50,230 nt of DNA from NCBI RefSeq assembly GCF_900141705.1, contig NZ_FQYM01000023.1, positions 1 through 50,230 of the forward strand. The letters are read 5' to 3'. Positions 1 through 8,374 of this stretch are shown piece by piece. Positions within the stretch are counted from its first letter, which is position 1; each line of letters opens with the position of its first letter. Origin of the DNA: Fibrobacter sp. UWP2 (GTDB taxonomy: Bacteria; Fibrobacterota; Fibrobacteria; Fibrobacterales; Fibrobacteraceae). A model generated the notes under the pieces. That model was not told the origin of the DNA. It searched no databases and saw only the letters and a list, made by a program, of their open reading frames with translations. The translations under genes and the position numbers were made by a program.

Positions 1-285
1 TACGCGCACCTTCGCCTTGCCGCCCGCGATGTACACGGAACCGCCCTGGCTGGACCACTTCTTGAAGCCCTCCCTGGGGTGGTATGCTGCACCGCCGAGC
101 TGTTCCCTTTCGGCCAGGAGTATCGCCTCCACGAGCCTTGCGCCCATCTCCCTCGACAGCGCGTCAAGGCAGCTTTTCCCCTGTTCGGCAAGGTCGGCCA
201 GAACCACCCCGATACTGGTCGAAATGTCGATTTCTTCGCGGCGGACGATTGACAGTTTTGGGGTTCTTTTTGTACTTTTCATCAT
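1..285 (-). CDS. IS256/mutator-family transposase, N-terminal 95 residues (partial)
   Basis: The frame is open from an ATG at 285 (a second ATG follows at 282) to the window edge. AGAGGA lies about 9 nt upstream. The visible protein begins MMKSTKRTPKL. Around residues 70-95 it has a pattern (AYHPREGFKKW, then GSVYIAGGKAKVRV) like the conserved N-terminal segment of mutator transposases, which typically reads YHRGE..R.G....GSV...G.K..V..PR. The DDE catalytic core would lie off the window. Whether the copy is intact is unknown. Confidence 0.65.
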   Translation of the reverse strand, partial: MMKSTKRTPKLSIVRREEIDISTSIGVVLADLAEQGKSCLDALSREMGARLVEAILLAEREQLGGAAYHPREGFKKWSSQGGSVYIAGGKAKVRV

Positions 286-323
286 GGTGGTTATCCTCTT
301 GCTTGGTGTTTTTTTGCTGAACC

Positions 324-343
324 AAATTTACAAGTTGGAGACC
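324..343. repeat. Terminal inverted repeat of the left insertion sequence
   Basis: Read inward from 343 it begins GGTCTCCAACTTGTAAATTT. The copy at 50166 begins GGTCTCCAACTGGTGTAAAT. The first 11 bases are identical, and the remainder aligns with a 2-base gap. Matching ends at two separate loci, one of them interrupting a gene, support a terminal repeat. Confidence 0.65.
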
Positions 344-408
344 ACCTTTTTCTTTTTGGTTGCAGAAATTTCAACTAACTTTGGGGCATCTTCCATACAG
401 CATCGTCC

Positions 409-1257
409 TTAAACTATGTTTTTTTTGCGCAAAGTGCGAGGGCGACGCACCACAAAAAGTCCCGCGCCTATAAGAACCAGGGTCACCGAGATGATTTTCC
501 CTATGGGAAAAGCCTCCGAGAACACAATCGCCCCGGCAAGAGTGGGCACGGCAGCACCGACAGCGGCACTGAACGGGATGATGAACAGGGCTCGCCCTCT
601 GGAAAACGATATCTGCGAATACAGGAACGCAATCCCGTACGTGGCCACGTAGCCCCAAACGCGCGGGTCCAAAAGAAGTCCGAACACGGTCGACGCGCTC
701 ACGGCATCGAGGTCAAAATCCATCGCCACGCTCTTGTAGAACGCCGCCGAAACGCCAAAGCCCACGCCCATGATGAGCGAGTCCACCATTTCACGGTCCT
801 TGCACCACAAGTGGGCAAAGAAGGTCACGGCGCAAAGCGCCCCCGCATACGCCCAAAGCACGGTCACATTCTGCACGCTGGTCGATTCACCCAGGCTTTC
901 TACCGAGTAAAGCAGGCCCGCCACCACAAAGCAAATCGCAACCACAATCCGCTTGGTCAAGGCTTCGCGCAAAATGCAAAAACCCATAAGCGCCGTCAAA
1001 ACCGGATTCAAAACCATCATGGGCTGCACCTGCGAGAGGTCGTAACGCGCCATCGCAATGTAATAGCCCAAGGTCGCAAGGCCCGAACAACCTATGCCGA
1101 ACCACCAGAACTTGTTCGTAATTACACCCTTGAAGAATTCCCACGGTCGGGAAGTTCCGCCAGTACGCTTGCCTACCGTAGATACCCCTGACTTTTCAAG
1201 GATATTGCCGCAGGCAAAGAGGAACGCCGGACCGATTGTCAAAAGGAGGAACAACAT
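409..1257 (-). CDS. EamA/DMT-family membrane transporter
   Basis: A 282-residue protein made almost entirely of hydrophobic segments, with about ten predicted membrane helices and a basic C-terminus (RRPRTLRKKN). It resembles the drug/metabolite transporter superfamily: two repeated halves, an early helix starting at the N-terminus, and conserved glycine-rich helix ends such as GAGLFVV near the C-terminus. Its substrate cannot be predicted. It starts 3 nt after the stop of the lytic transglycosylase gene, so the two are probably co-transcribed. It is the last gene of a long minus-strand run. I see no terminator between its stop and the insertion sequence. Confidence 0.75.
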   Translation of the reverse strand: MLFLLLTIGPAFLFACGNILEKSGVSTVGKRTGGTSRPWEFFKGVITNKFWWFGIGCSGLATLGYYIAMARYDLSQVQPMMVLNPVLTALMGFCILREALTKRIVVAICFVVAGLLYSVESLGESTSVQNVTVLWAYAGALCAVTFFAHLWCKDREMVDSLIMGVGFGVSAAFYKSVAMDFDLDAVSASTVFGLLLDPRVWGYVATYGIAFLYSQISFSRGRALFIIPFSAAVGAAVPTLAGAIVFSEAFPIGKIISVTLVLIGAGLFVVRRPRTLRKKNIV

Positions 1258-1260
1258 GCG

Positions 1261-3624
1261 CTAAATCTCGTCGTAAATTTCCTGATAAATCCAGTAATTC
1301 CCCATGACGCGCTTGACGTAGTCCCTAGTTTCCCAATAGCTGATTTCTTCGGCACGCACATCCCACGGGAGGCCCTCGCCAGCAGTCTGCCAGCGCTTGG
1401 TGGGCTTCGGACCCGCATTGTAGTTGCCCAGCACATACATGTAGTCGTCATTATATTCCGCCTTGAGATCGACCAGGTAACGGATGCCCAAGCGAATGTT
1501 CATGTACGGGTTGTAAAGCAGCTTAGGGTCGAACCAGTCGGCAATGCTCTCTTTTTCAGCAAGCATCTTGCCTGTCGCGGGCATAATCTGCAAAAGACCG
1601 CAAGCCCCCACCGGAGAGGCAATCTGGAAGTTGAAAATGGATTCCTGGCGCATCACACTGTACACAAAGAACGGGTCGATACGTTCGCCGGAATGAAACT
1701 TCACCTGTTCCGTGAACGGGATCGGGTAAAGGTAATGCAGCACGCTAATGGGCGGCGACATCAGACGACGGCGGTCAATATTATTCTGGAACTGGCGCGC
1801 CAGGCGGTAACCCGCTGCAGTCTCGCCCACTTCGTAAAAGAGCATTCCGTATTCGTAAAGAAAATCCAGGCGCTTGTAGTTCTTTTTGCGGGCTTCGTCA
1901 TAAAGCGCAAAGGCCTCGTCGGTAAAGCCGTACAGGAACAAGTCCTTAATGCGCCGGTAACGGGTCGGGTTGTAGCTCGAGTCGACCTTGGTCTGCTTTT
2001 GCGAAGCGCGAATCCAAGCGAGGGTCTCTTCGGGCGACATGGCGACCCCATGGGCGAACGGGACCTTGTCGGCATCCATCAGCTTGTTTTCTACAAGCTT
2101 GAGACGCGAGCGGTGCGCATAGTAGGCCAGCGGGAAATCCCTGATGCAATCCAAGTAGGCCTCGCGGGCGAGCGAATCCTTGCCGAGCATCATGTAGGTG
2201 TCGCCCAAGAACATGCGGGCGCCGCTACCGCTCCACAAGAACGGATCCTTGGTGGCGTCAATAAAGGCGTCGACAGCCTCGTTCCACTTTTCTTGTTTGA
2301 AGTAGATAAAGCCTATGCGGAACTTGGCCCACTGGCGCTTGATGTTGTTCTTGAAGCGTTTGTTCGAGAGCTGCCTAAAGCAAACGATAGCACTGTCGTA
2401 CATCTGCTTTTGCTCGTATTCAAAGCCACGGACCCAGAGGTTGTTGGCGTTTTCCTTGCTAAACTGGCTCACGTCCTGCAAAAGCGAATCCATAGTCTTA
2501 ATTTCTTTGGCGTAGGTTTTCGCGTCATTGCGATACAGGCGGAGCGTCGACTGCATCCACAACGGGCGCGCCTCCACGGAATCGAGCAAGAACTTGAACT
2601 GTGCAATGGACTCTTTTTCGCGTTTCAACGCACGCAAGGTTACCGCCCGCTTTTCCCAAAGCATGATTCGCGTATCCATGTCGAGCGTGCTCGGCGGGAG
2701 CTGCTTTTGCAGGGAATCCTCGGGCAGCGGCACTGCCGTTTCGGGAGCCTTGGCGAGTTGCAGCGAATCCAATATGCGGATGGAATCCAGCAAGGCGAGA
2801 CACACGTTCGCCTCGTCCTTCGCGCAAGCCATCTTGGCGTAGGCAACCTTCTCGCTCAGCGATTCAGGACCACCGCGCACCTTGCGAAGCCTGCGGATTG
2901 CCGAGAAAGCAGAATCCTTGTACACGGTTGCACTAGTCAGCAACTGCATGTAGAGGCGTTTCGCCTGTTTGGGCTGTTTGAACTCTTCCAAGAAAACCGC
3001 GTAACGATACTTGAGGGCGGCGGCATCGTCCCCCTTGGGGTACTTGTCCAAAAAAACTTTCAGGGAATCCGCATGGGCTCGATCATTCAACGTGGTATCG
3101 GCCATGGCAGCCTCGATGCGCATGCGCGAAGCCGACTTGTCAAAGCCGGCATCTTTCTCAAACTTGGCACCCAAGGCGAGGGCCGCTCGCATTTGGCTGT
3201 AATCGCCCTGCATAAAGCGGGCCTTGGCCATACGCAAAATCACCGTCTTCTCGAGCACGGTGTCACGGGAACGCAAGGAATCATAAGCGGCATAGGCGCT
3301 GTCCCACGCCCCGGTATAAAAGAAGGCAGCGGCCTTGGCAAAGTCACGCACATTCTTGGGGAGCGTTGAATCGGCAGCCGCCTTTTTAGAGCGTTCCGCG
3401 CGAACTACCAGGTTTTGAAAATCCACCGAGGGAATCTTTTCCAGTTCCTCATAGGGGTCCAGCGGCGTCACCGGCATGGTCGCAATCAAGCTGTCCGTAG
3501 CAATTGTCGGAGCCGGCACGGGATCCACTTTTGTCGTCTCGGCACCGGCATTACATACAAAGGTAAAAAAAGCAAGGGTCAATAAACCATGGTTCAGCCT
3601 AAGTCTGTTTTTCACTATCACCAC
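1261..3624 (-). CDS. Secreted lytic murein transglycosylase (Slt type)
   Basis: A protein of about 787 residues. It has an N-terminal signal peptide (hydrophobic stretch around residues 14-28), a long alpha-helical region with TPR-like periodicity (about 100-600), and a C-terminal SLT lysozyme-like domain (about 620-770). The domain shows the family signature RQES, with the catalytic Glu, followed by GACGLLQIMPATG and, later, NYNAGP. The family cleaves peptidoglycan glycan strands between MurNAc and GlcNAc to give 1,6-anhydro ends, in the periplasm. Several in-frame GTG codons (3624, 3621, 3615) precede the signal peptide, so the exact start is uncertain. The gene overlaps the end of ptsI by about 26 nt and is followed 3 nt later by the EamA gene. 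Confidence 0.85.
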   Translation of the reverse strand: MVIVKNRLRLNHGLLTLAFFTFVCNAGAETTKVDPVPAPTIATDSLIATMPVTPLDPYEELEKIPSVDFQNLVVRAERSKKAAADSTLPKNVRDFAKAAAFFYTGAWDSAYAAYDSLRSRDTVLEKTVILRMAKARFMQGDYSQMRAALALGAKFEKDAGFDKSASRMRIEAAMADTTLNDRAHADSLKVFLDKYPKGDDAAALKYRYAVFLEEFKQPKQAKRLYMQLLTSATVYKDSAFSAIRRLRKVRGGPESLSEKVAYAKMACAKDEANVCLALLDSIRILDSLQLAKAPETAVPLPEDSLQKQLPPSTLDMDTRIMLWEKRAVTLRALKREKESIAQFKFLLDSVEARPLWMQSTLRLYRNDAKTYAKEIKTMDSLLQDVSQFSKENANNLWVRGFEYEQKQMYDSAIVCFRQLSNKRFKNNIKRQWAKFRIGFIYFKQEKWNEAVDAFIDATKDPFLWSGSGARMFLGDTYMMLGKDSLAREAYLDCIRDFPLAYYAHRSRLKLVENKLMDADKVPFAHGVAMSPEETLAWIRASQKQTKVDSSYNPTRYRRIKDLFLYGFTDEAFALYDEARKKNYKRLDFLYEYGMLFYEVGETAAGYRLARQFQNNIDRRRLMSPPISVLHYLYPIPFTEQVKFHSGERIDPFFVYSVMRQESIFNFQIASPVGACGLLQIMPATGKMLAEKESIADWFDPKLLYNPYMNIRLGIRYLVDLKAEYNDDYMYVLGNYNAGPKPTKRWQTAGEGLPWDVRAEEISYWETRDYVKRVMGNYWIYQEIYDEI

Positions 3625-5404
3625 CCAACAAACTAGAAATTCCTAAATCCTTAATGGTTTGCGCGTACTTTTTCTTCAAATAGGCATCCACATTCTCAGC
3701 ATCATCCATCTGGAGCACAGTCAACGCCGTTTCACGCACGTCCTCAAAGTTAATGGAGCGAATAATCTTCTTGGTCGCCATCACGCTCCAAGGCGTCATG
3801 GATAGTTCATCGACTCCCAAGCCCACCAACAAAAGCACACTGAACGGGTCCGAGCTCATTTCACCGCAAACCGCCACGGGGATTCCCTGGCGATGCGCCG
3901 CCATCACCGTCTGGTAGATCATGCTAAGCACAGCCGGGTGGTGCGGTTGGAACATGTCGGTAATCAATTCGTTTGTACGGTCCACCGCCAAGGTGAACTG
4001 GATTAAGTCGTTGGTTCCAATACTAAAGAAGTCTGACTCCTTGGCAAGCAAGTCCACAAGCATCACGGCAGCAGGCACTTCAATCATCACGCCCACCTTG
4101 ATATCTGCAACTTCATGGCCTTCGGCAATCAGTTCTTCGCGGCACTTGGCAATGCACGCCTTTGCCCTGCGAAGTTCCGAAAGTCCCGATATCATGGGGA
4201 GCAGCACACGCAAATTCCCCTTGCTGTTCGCCAAAAGGAGAGCCCGCAACTGCGTACAAAAAACATCTTCACGGTCCAGGCACACGCGAATGCTGCGCCA
4301 GCCCATAAACGGGTTCGCCTCGTTGACCGCCGAGATTCCCGACACCAGCTTGTCTCCGCCAGCATCCAGCGTACGTATGGTCACAGGGCACGGCGCCATG
4401 GTGTCCAAAATTTGCTGGTAGGCTTCCCGCTGTTCATTCTCGGTCGGGGCATCCTTCCTAAAGAACAGGAACTCAGAACGGTAAAGCCCTATACCCGTCG
4501 CGCCAAAGTCGGTCACCTTTTCGGCTTCACTCGGGAGCTCGATGTTCGCATGCAGCGTGATGTACTTGCCATCGCGAGTCATAGGTTCAAGTCTACGCAT
4601 CGTGAACAATTCACGGCGTTGACGTTCGTAAACCTCCTGGCGTTCACGGAACCTGCGAATATCTTCTTCGTTCGGGTTCACAATGACCATGCCGCCGGAA
4701 CCATCCACAATGATGGTGTCGTCGGGCTTGATCAAGGCTGCCACGTTGCGGAGGCCCGACACGGCAGGGATTTGGAGAGAGCGAGCCAAAATGGCCACAT
4801 GGCTTGTGCGGCCGCCAGTATCCATGGCGAGGGCGCTCGCCTGGCCCGGCTTCACGGACATCAAAAAACTCGGCAAAAACTCGTGCGCCACCAGAACCAC
4901 GCCGGCTTCGATAGATACTTCCTCTAGTACCGGTCCGGAGTCTTCCATGGCCGCCATCAAACGGTTGTACAGGTCGCGCAAGTCGGCGGCTTTGTCACGG
5001 GTCGCCTGAGAATCAATCTTCTCGAACTTGTCGATATAGCCGCCCAAAACCACGTGGACAGCCCACCGGGCGTTCTTGTGCCCCTTCTTGATTTTATCAA
5101 GGATCCCATTGATCAAGCCCGGGTCCTGCAAAATCATAAGGTGGGTAGCAAAAATCAAACTGTCCTGGAAGCCCGCACGACTTTCGGAAACTTCCTTGAT
5201 CTTGTTGATTTCGGTGACGGTCTTGGTGACAGCCTTCAAAAAAAGCTGTTCTTCGGCAGGGATTCGGGACTCCGGCAAAGTCTCTTCAACAACAGAGACC
5301 TCCCGATTGATAATCGGGAACGCCTTCCCCATGGCAAAACCCGGGGACGCCGGAACGCCCACCAATACGATGCGTTCAGCCTGGTTCTTCGTTGAACTTG
5401 TCAT
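3599..5404 (-). CDS. ptsI: Phosphoenolpyruvate-protein phosphotransferase (PTS enzyme I)
   Basis: A cytoplasmic enzyme of 601 residues that transfers phosphate from PEP to HPr. The phosphohistidine lies in GGRTSHVAILAR (His202). The C-terminal TIM-barrel carries the PEP-binding motifs TLDAGGDK, GVMIEVPAA and FSIGTNDLIQFT and the CGEMSSDP cysteine motif. I chose the ATG at 5404 rather than an upstream TTG at 5455, because 601 residues and a start just before ERIVLVGVPASPG fit the family. The start lies inside the 3' end of ptsH (29-nt overlap), so the two are likely translationally coupled. No sugar-specific enzyme II gene is visible in the window. Confidence 0.93.
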   Translation of the reverse strand: MTSSTKNQAERIVLVGVPASPGFAMGKAFPIINREVSVVEETLPESRIPAEEQLFLKAVTKTVTEINKIKEVSESRAGFQDSLIFATHLMILQDPGLINGILDKIKKGHKNARWAVHVVLGGYIDKFEKIDSQATRDKAADLRDLYNRLMAAMEDSGPVLEEVSIEAGVVLVAHEFLPSFLMSVKPGQASALAMDTGGRTSHVAILARSLQIPAVSGLRNVAALIKPDDTIIVDGSGGMVIVNPNEEDIRRFRERQEVYERQRRELFTMRRLEPMTRDGKYITLHANIELPSEAEKVTDFGATGIGLYRSEFLFFRKDAPTENEQREAYQQILDTMAPCPVTIRTLDAGGDKLVSGISAVNEANPFMGWRSIRVCLDREDVFCTQLRALLLANSKGNLRVLLPMISGLSELRRAKACIAKCREELIAEGHEVADIKVGVMIEVPAAVMLVDLLAKESDFFSIGTNDLIQFTLAVDRTNELITDMFQPHHPAVLSMIYQTVMAAHRQGIPVAVCGEMSSDPFSVLLLVGLGVDELSMTPWSVMATKKIIRSINFEDVRETALTVLQMDDAENVDAYLKKKYAQTIKDLGISSLLGGDSEKQT

Positions 5405-5648
5405 TAAACAGCTGTTCCAACTTTTGTGAGACTTCTTCTTCGTCTTCACCGTCAACTTCGAACTTCACTTCGGAGCCAAGTGGAATGGCCAGCATCATCA
5501 CGTTCAAGATGCTCTTTGCATTTGCCTTGGATCCTTCGAAAACGATCGAGACGTCACTCTTGGCGGGGCCAGTAATGTCGACAATCATGCCAGCAGGGCG
5601 CGCGTGAATTCCAAGTTTGTTAGTGACTGTAAGAGTCTTAACTATCAT
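5376..5648 (-). CDS. ptsH: HPr phosphocarrier protein
   Basis: A 90-residue protein of normal HPr length. The active-site histidine sits at position 15 in NKLGIHARPAG. A serine sits at position 46 in KSILNVMML, the place where HPr kinase acts in Gram-positive bacteria and some proteobacteria. The ATG at 5648 has a strong ribosome-binding site (GAGGA, 5 nt upstream), better than the longer frame starting at 5672. It lies 7 nt after the MCE gene and overlaps ptsI. The retained Ser46 context suggests a regulatory role, but this is inference. Confidence 0.93.
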   Translation of the reverse strand: MIVKTLTVTNKLGIHARPAGMIVDITGPAKSDVSIVFEGSKANAKSILNVMMLAIPLGSEVKFEVDGEDEEEVSQKLEQLFNDKFNEEPG

Positions 5649-5655
5649 CTTTTCC

Positions 5656-6564
5656 TCAGAAAAAATCCACATTCACATCGAGGCCATCGTGCAGAATCAC
5701 ACGGAACAGGCTATCGGCAGAATGGACGGTCTTCACCAGATCGTCATGCAAAGTCTTGTCGGCAAGCAAGGTACCCACGGTATTGTCCTTGGACTGGACC
5801 TTGGCAATCAGTTCGTCCAAGTGCTTGGTCACGCCTTCGAGATCCGAAATCAACGAATTGGCGTTGTTCATCACCTTGTCGGCGCCCGCAAACATGTTGT
5901 CGATTGGCGGCTTGACGCCGTCCACCAGTTCGCCCACCTTGGCGGTCACCTGGTTCAACCCGTCCAGACTCTTCTTGAGCTGCGGGTCGGTCGTATTGAC
6001 CATGCTCATCAAACGGTCTTCCAAAGTTTCCGCCTTGGCCAAGAGAGTCTTGAATCGGTCCTGGAATTCAGGATTCGCGATGGTGCCGTTCAACGCCTGC
6101 TTTACCGACTCCAATAGAACCTTGGTGCTGTCACAAACTTCACCGGCAAGGCCAATGGCCTCGGCGATACCGGCATCGAACTGACCGTCAATAGTGTCGT
6201 TCGGGGCAAAATACTGCGTGGAATCGCCCAAAATCATACCGATCTGGCGTTCGCCCATAATGCCGATATTCTGCACCCGGATTTCGGAATCCTTGGGAAT
6301 CTTGACATCGGTACGAAGACGGATGCGGACGACCACGCGATGGCCGGCAAGGCTGATGTCCTCGACCTTGCCCAGCTTGACACCGTTCACCTTGACCGGG
6401 TCATCGAGCACAAGCGTGCTGACCTGGGTAAAACGGAGGTAGAACGTATTGAAAGTTTCCCTGGGGTCTTTCTCATTCAGGAAGAACACCCCGAAAACCA
6501 AAATGACGATGGCGAGGAGAACAACCAAGCCAACAGAGAAATAGAGTGCAGAATTCTTTTTCAT
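5656..6564 (-). CDS. MCE/MlaD-family protein (lipid transport, substrate-binding subunit)
   Basis: A 302-residue protein with one N-terminal membrane anchor (about residues 8-29). An MCE domain follows (about 38-115), with the typical sequence DDPVKVNGVKLGKVEDI and then RVQNIGIMGERQIGM. The C-terminal half is predicted alpha-helical and coiled-coil-like (about 130-285). Members of the family form rings in the periplasm that carry phospholipids between membranes with an MlaE permease and MlaF ATPase. Neither partner is in the window. The gene sits directly upstream of ptsH on the same strand, an unusual neighbourhood. Confidence 0.85.
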   Translation of the reverse strand: MKKNSALYFSVGLVVLLAIVILVFGVFFLNEKDPRETFNTFYLRFTQVSTLVLDDPVKVNGVKLGKVEDISLAGHRVVVRIRLRTDVKIPKDSEIRVQNIGIMGERQIGMILGDSTQYFAPNDTIDGQFDAGIAEAIGLAGEVCDSTKVLLESVKQALNGTIANPEFQDRFKTLLAKAETLEDRLMSMVNTTDPQLKKSLDGLNQVTAKVGELVDGVKPPIDNMFAGADKVMNNANSLISDLEGVTKHLDELIAKVQSKDNTVGTLLADKTLHDDLVKTVHSADSLFRVILHDGLDVNVDFF

Positions 6565-6647
6565 TCTAGCTTCAAATTAGCTTATTCACGAAATTTTTCA
6601 AAAACTCACTTCTCAAAACGGGGGCTTTTCAAGCCTTTTTGACCATT

Positions 6648-7301
6648 TTAGCCTTCGATTCTCGTTATTGGGCTGTTATTTTCGATGCCGTTCACATGGC
6701 GGTCCAGCCAATCGTGCAACAAGGCGTCCCGTTCGGCCTGAGGCAGCAGGAACTTCTCGCGCCCTTCCTTCTGCATAAAAACGTCCAAGTAAGTCATCAG
6801 GACGCCGCCCGCAACCGACACGTTCATGGACTCCGTAATGCCGTACTGGGGCAGTTTGAACTCGTAGTCGGCGTGGGCTAGAGTATCGGGATGGTTCCCG
6901 TGGAATTCACTCCCCAGATAAAAGGCAGTCGGCTGACTCAAGTCCAAATCCAGGACCGAGTTCGTGGTGTTCGTACTCGCCACCGCGATCTTGTAGCCCT
7001 TTTCGCGAAGCTTTTCCATGCAGAGCATGCGCTTTTTGTACAGGTAGATGCTCATCCACTTGTAGCTGCCCTTCAAAATGGACTTGTTCACGCTGTAGGC
7101 GTTGTCCTCTTCGATCACATGCACGTCCTGAATACCAAAGACCTCGGCTGTACGGATGACGGCCGAAATATTGTGCGGGTCGAACAAGTCCTCGAGCACC
7201 ATGCAAAAGTGCCTGGTACGGCGATTCACCACGCCCGTCAGCAGTTCCTGGCGGCGATCCGTTACTCGAGCCAACAGCGATTCCAACGATTCTTCACTCA
7301 T
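6648..7301 (-). CDS. TrmH/SpoU-family RNA 2'-O-methyltransferase
   Basis: A 217-residue protein with the three SPOUT motifs of the TrmH family: motif 1 around residues 37-55 (DPHNISAVIRTAEVFGI, with the catalytic Arg), motif 2 YLGSEFHG, and motif 3 SMNVSVAGGVLMTY. The family uses S-adenosylmethionine to methylate the 2'-OH of a tRNA or rRNA ribose. The compact size and layout fit tRNA Gm18 methyltransferase (TrmH), but an rRNA target cannot be excluded. Its start overlaps the stop of the upstream unknown gene by 4 nt (ATGA), a sign of coupling. An 83-nt gap separates it from the MCE gene, and no clear terminator is seen there. Confidence 0.85.
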   Translation of the reverse strand: MSEESLESLLARVTDRRQELLTGVVNRRTRHFCMVLEDLFDPHNISAVIRTAEVFGIQDVHVIEEDNAYSVNKSILKGSYKWMSIYLYKKRMLCMEKLREKGYKIAVASTNTTNSVLDLDLSQPTAFYLGSEFHGNHPDTLAHADYEFKLPQYGITESMNVSVAGGVLMTYLDVFMQKEGREKFLLPQAERDALLHDWLDRHVNGIENNSPITRIEG

Positions 7302-8374
7302 TTTACCATCCTCGGTTCTTCAACTTTCAGGGGAGCGGGAGCAGGCCGTTCCTTTTCCCTTTGCCTTTGCAGTCTTTCAAAATCACCCAGCTTCCACGGG
7401 GCGCCATTCACCACGGTCTCGAAATCCAAAACATACTGGACATTCTCTTGCGACTTCAAGGCAGCACTTTTGAGCATGGGCTCCTTGTTGCCGCCAAAGT
7501 ATTCCTTCGAGGCCTTTTTGACATCGTCCACGATGTGGTCGATTTTATCGTTCACCACGCTCTTGAATACATTCATCTGCATAATGGAATTCAAAATGGA
7601 ATTGGCCGGGAACACAATAGCGGTCAGCTTATACGAAATCTTGTTCGGGGCGATTTCGTCCATGTCCAGGTAGGCGACTGCAGTACCGTGGAGAGACCAT
7701 TTCAAGACCTTCGCGTGACCATAGCCAAAGAACACGTTCCGCATGCCGAGTTTTTGACCGGCGCTATCCTGAAGCACCCAGTAGAACTCGCCCGATAGGC
7801 TGCGGCCATTGCTGCCATGGAAAAAACGGCGGTTTCGGCTTGTGTAACCCAGTTCGTAACCCGAGCCCAAGTAGGCGTTGATCAGTTGCGCCGTAAACGG
7901 CATGTTGTCGAACAAATAGCTGATGGCGTTTGCACCCAGCGGGAGCGTTCCCTTGTTCTCGTAAATCGCCCTGTACTGACGACCCAAGCGGGCATAGACC
8001 TCGGCAGCCATGGGCTGCTTCAAATCGGCAGGGAATCCACGCCTGGTAATTTCCTTGAACGGTTCACAGAACTCGTCGTCGTACTTCGTCTTGGGCCAGG
8101 GCTTTAGGTCTTCTTGGGAGCAAAAATCGTATTGGATGTCCAGGCATTTTTTGACGCCCGAGCAAAGGCTGCGCACATCGTCTTCCTTGTTGGCCAACTG
8201 GCGCAGCACCAGCCCGCGGAAACGCACCTTGGCAATGGAATCGCGTTTGGCGTCCATCAGTTCCGCCTTCGAGAGCGCCTCCGGGTTAGAGGGCATGTAC
8301 TCGCCGGCATAAGCCGTCACCAGCGACACCAAAAGGATCGCCACTACACATCTTATGCCCTTGCCAAAAAACAT
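7298..8374 (-). CDS. Secreted protein of unknown function
   Basis: A 358-residue protein with a clear signal peptide (hydrophobic core about residues 9-22, ending VTAYAG). I do not recognise a family. The N-terminal third is charged and helical and holds three cysteines (CSGVKKCLDIQYDFC). The middle is aromatic-rich with beta character, and the C-terminus is basic and proline-rich. It overlaps the M16-like gene upstream by 1 nt (TAATG) and the methyltransferase gene downstream by 4 nt, so the three form one transcription unit. A periplasmic or outer-membrane role is likely from the signal peptide only. Confidence 0.8.
   Translation of the reverse strand: MFFGKGIRCVVAILLVSLVTAYAGEYMPSNPEALSKAELMDAKRDSIAKVRFRGLVLRQLANKEDDVRSLCSGVKKCLDIQYDFCSQEDLKPWPKTKYDDEFCEPFKEITRRGFPADLKQPMAAEVYARLGRQYRAIYENKGTLPLGANAISYLFDNMPFTAQLINAYLGSGYELGYTSRNRRFFHGSNGRSLSGEFYWVLQDSAGQKLGMRNVFFGYGHAKVLKWSLHGTAVAYLDMDEIAPNKISYKLTAIVFPANSILNSIMQMNVFKSVVNDKIDHIVDDVKKASKEYFGGNKEPMLKSAALKSQENVQYVLDFETVVNGAPWKLGDFERLQRQREKERPAPAPLKVEEPRMVK

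Larger units (their letters stand above)
1..343 (-). mobile_element. Partial insertion sequence, IS256/mutator type (left window edge)
   Basis: The element runs off the left edge. Its visible end is set by a 20-bp sequence at 324-343 that recurs in inverted form at 50166-50185, where it abuts a broken gene. It contains the start of a transposase on the minus strand, 57 nt inside the end. The shared terminal sequence contains TTTACA and GGAGACC, in keeping with mutator-type ends known from memory. The target-site duplication cannot be checked because the other end is outside the window. The family call rests on the transposase N-terminus. Confidence 0.7.

Noticed and set aside
1693-3369. Long plus-strand frames opposite the transglycosylase and opposite many enzyme genes (for example 20956-22659, 23150-24820, 44417-46708)
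   Set aside because: They are mirror frames of GC-rich codon use. Their translations show no domain, signal peptide or ribosome-binding site, while the minus strand encodes clear enzymes.
5405-5455. Longer start for enzyme I (TTG at 5455)
   Set aside because: It would extend the protein by 17 residues not found in the family and deepen the overlap with ptsH. The ATG at 5404 gives the usual length.
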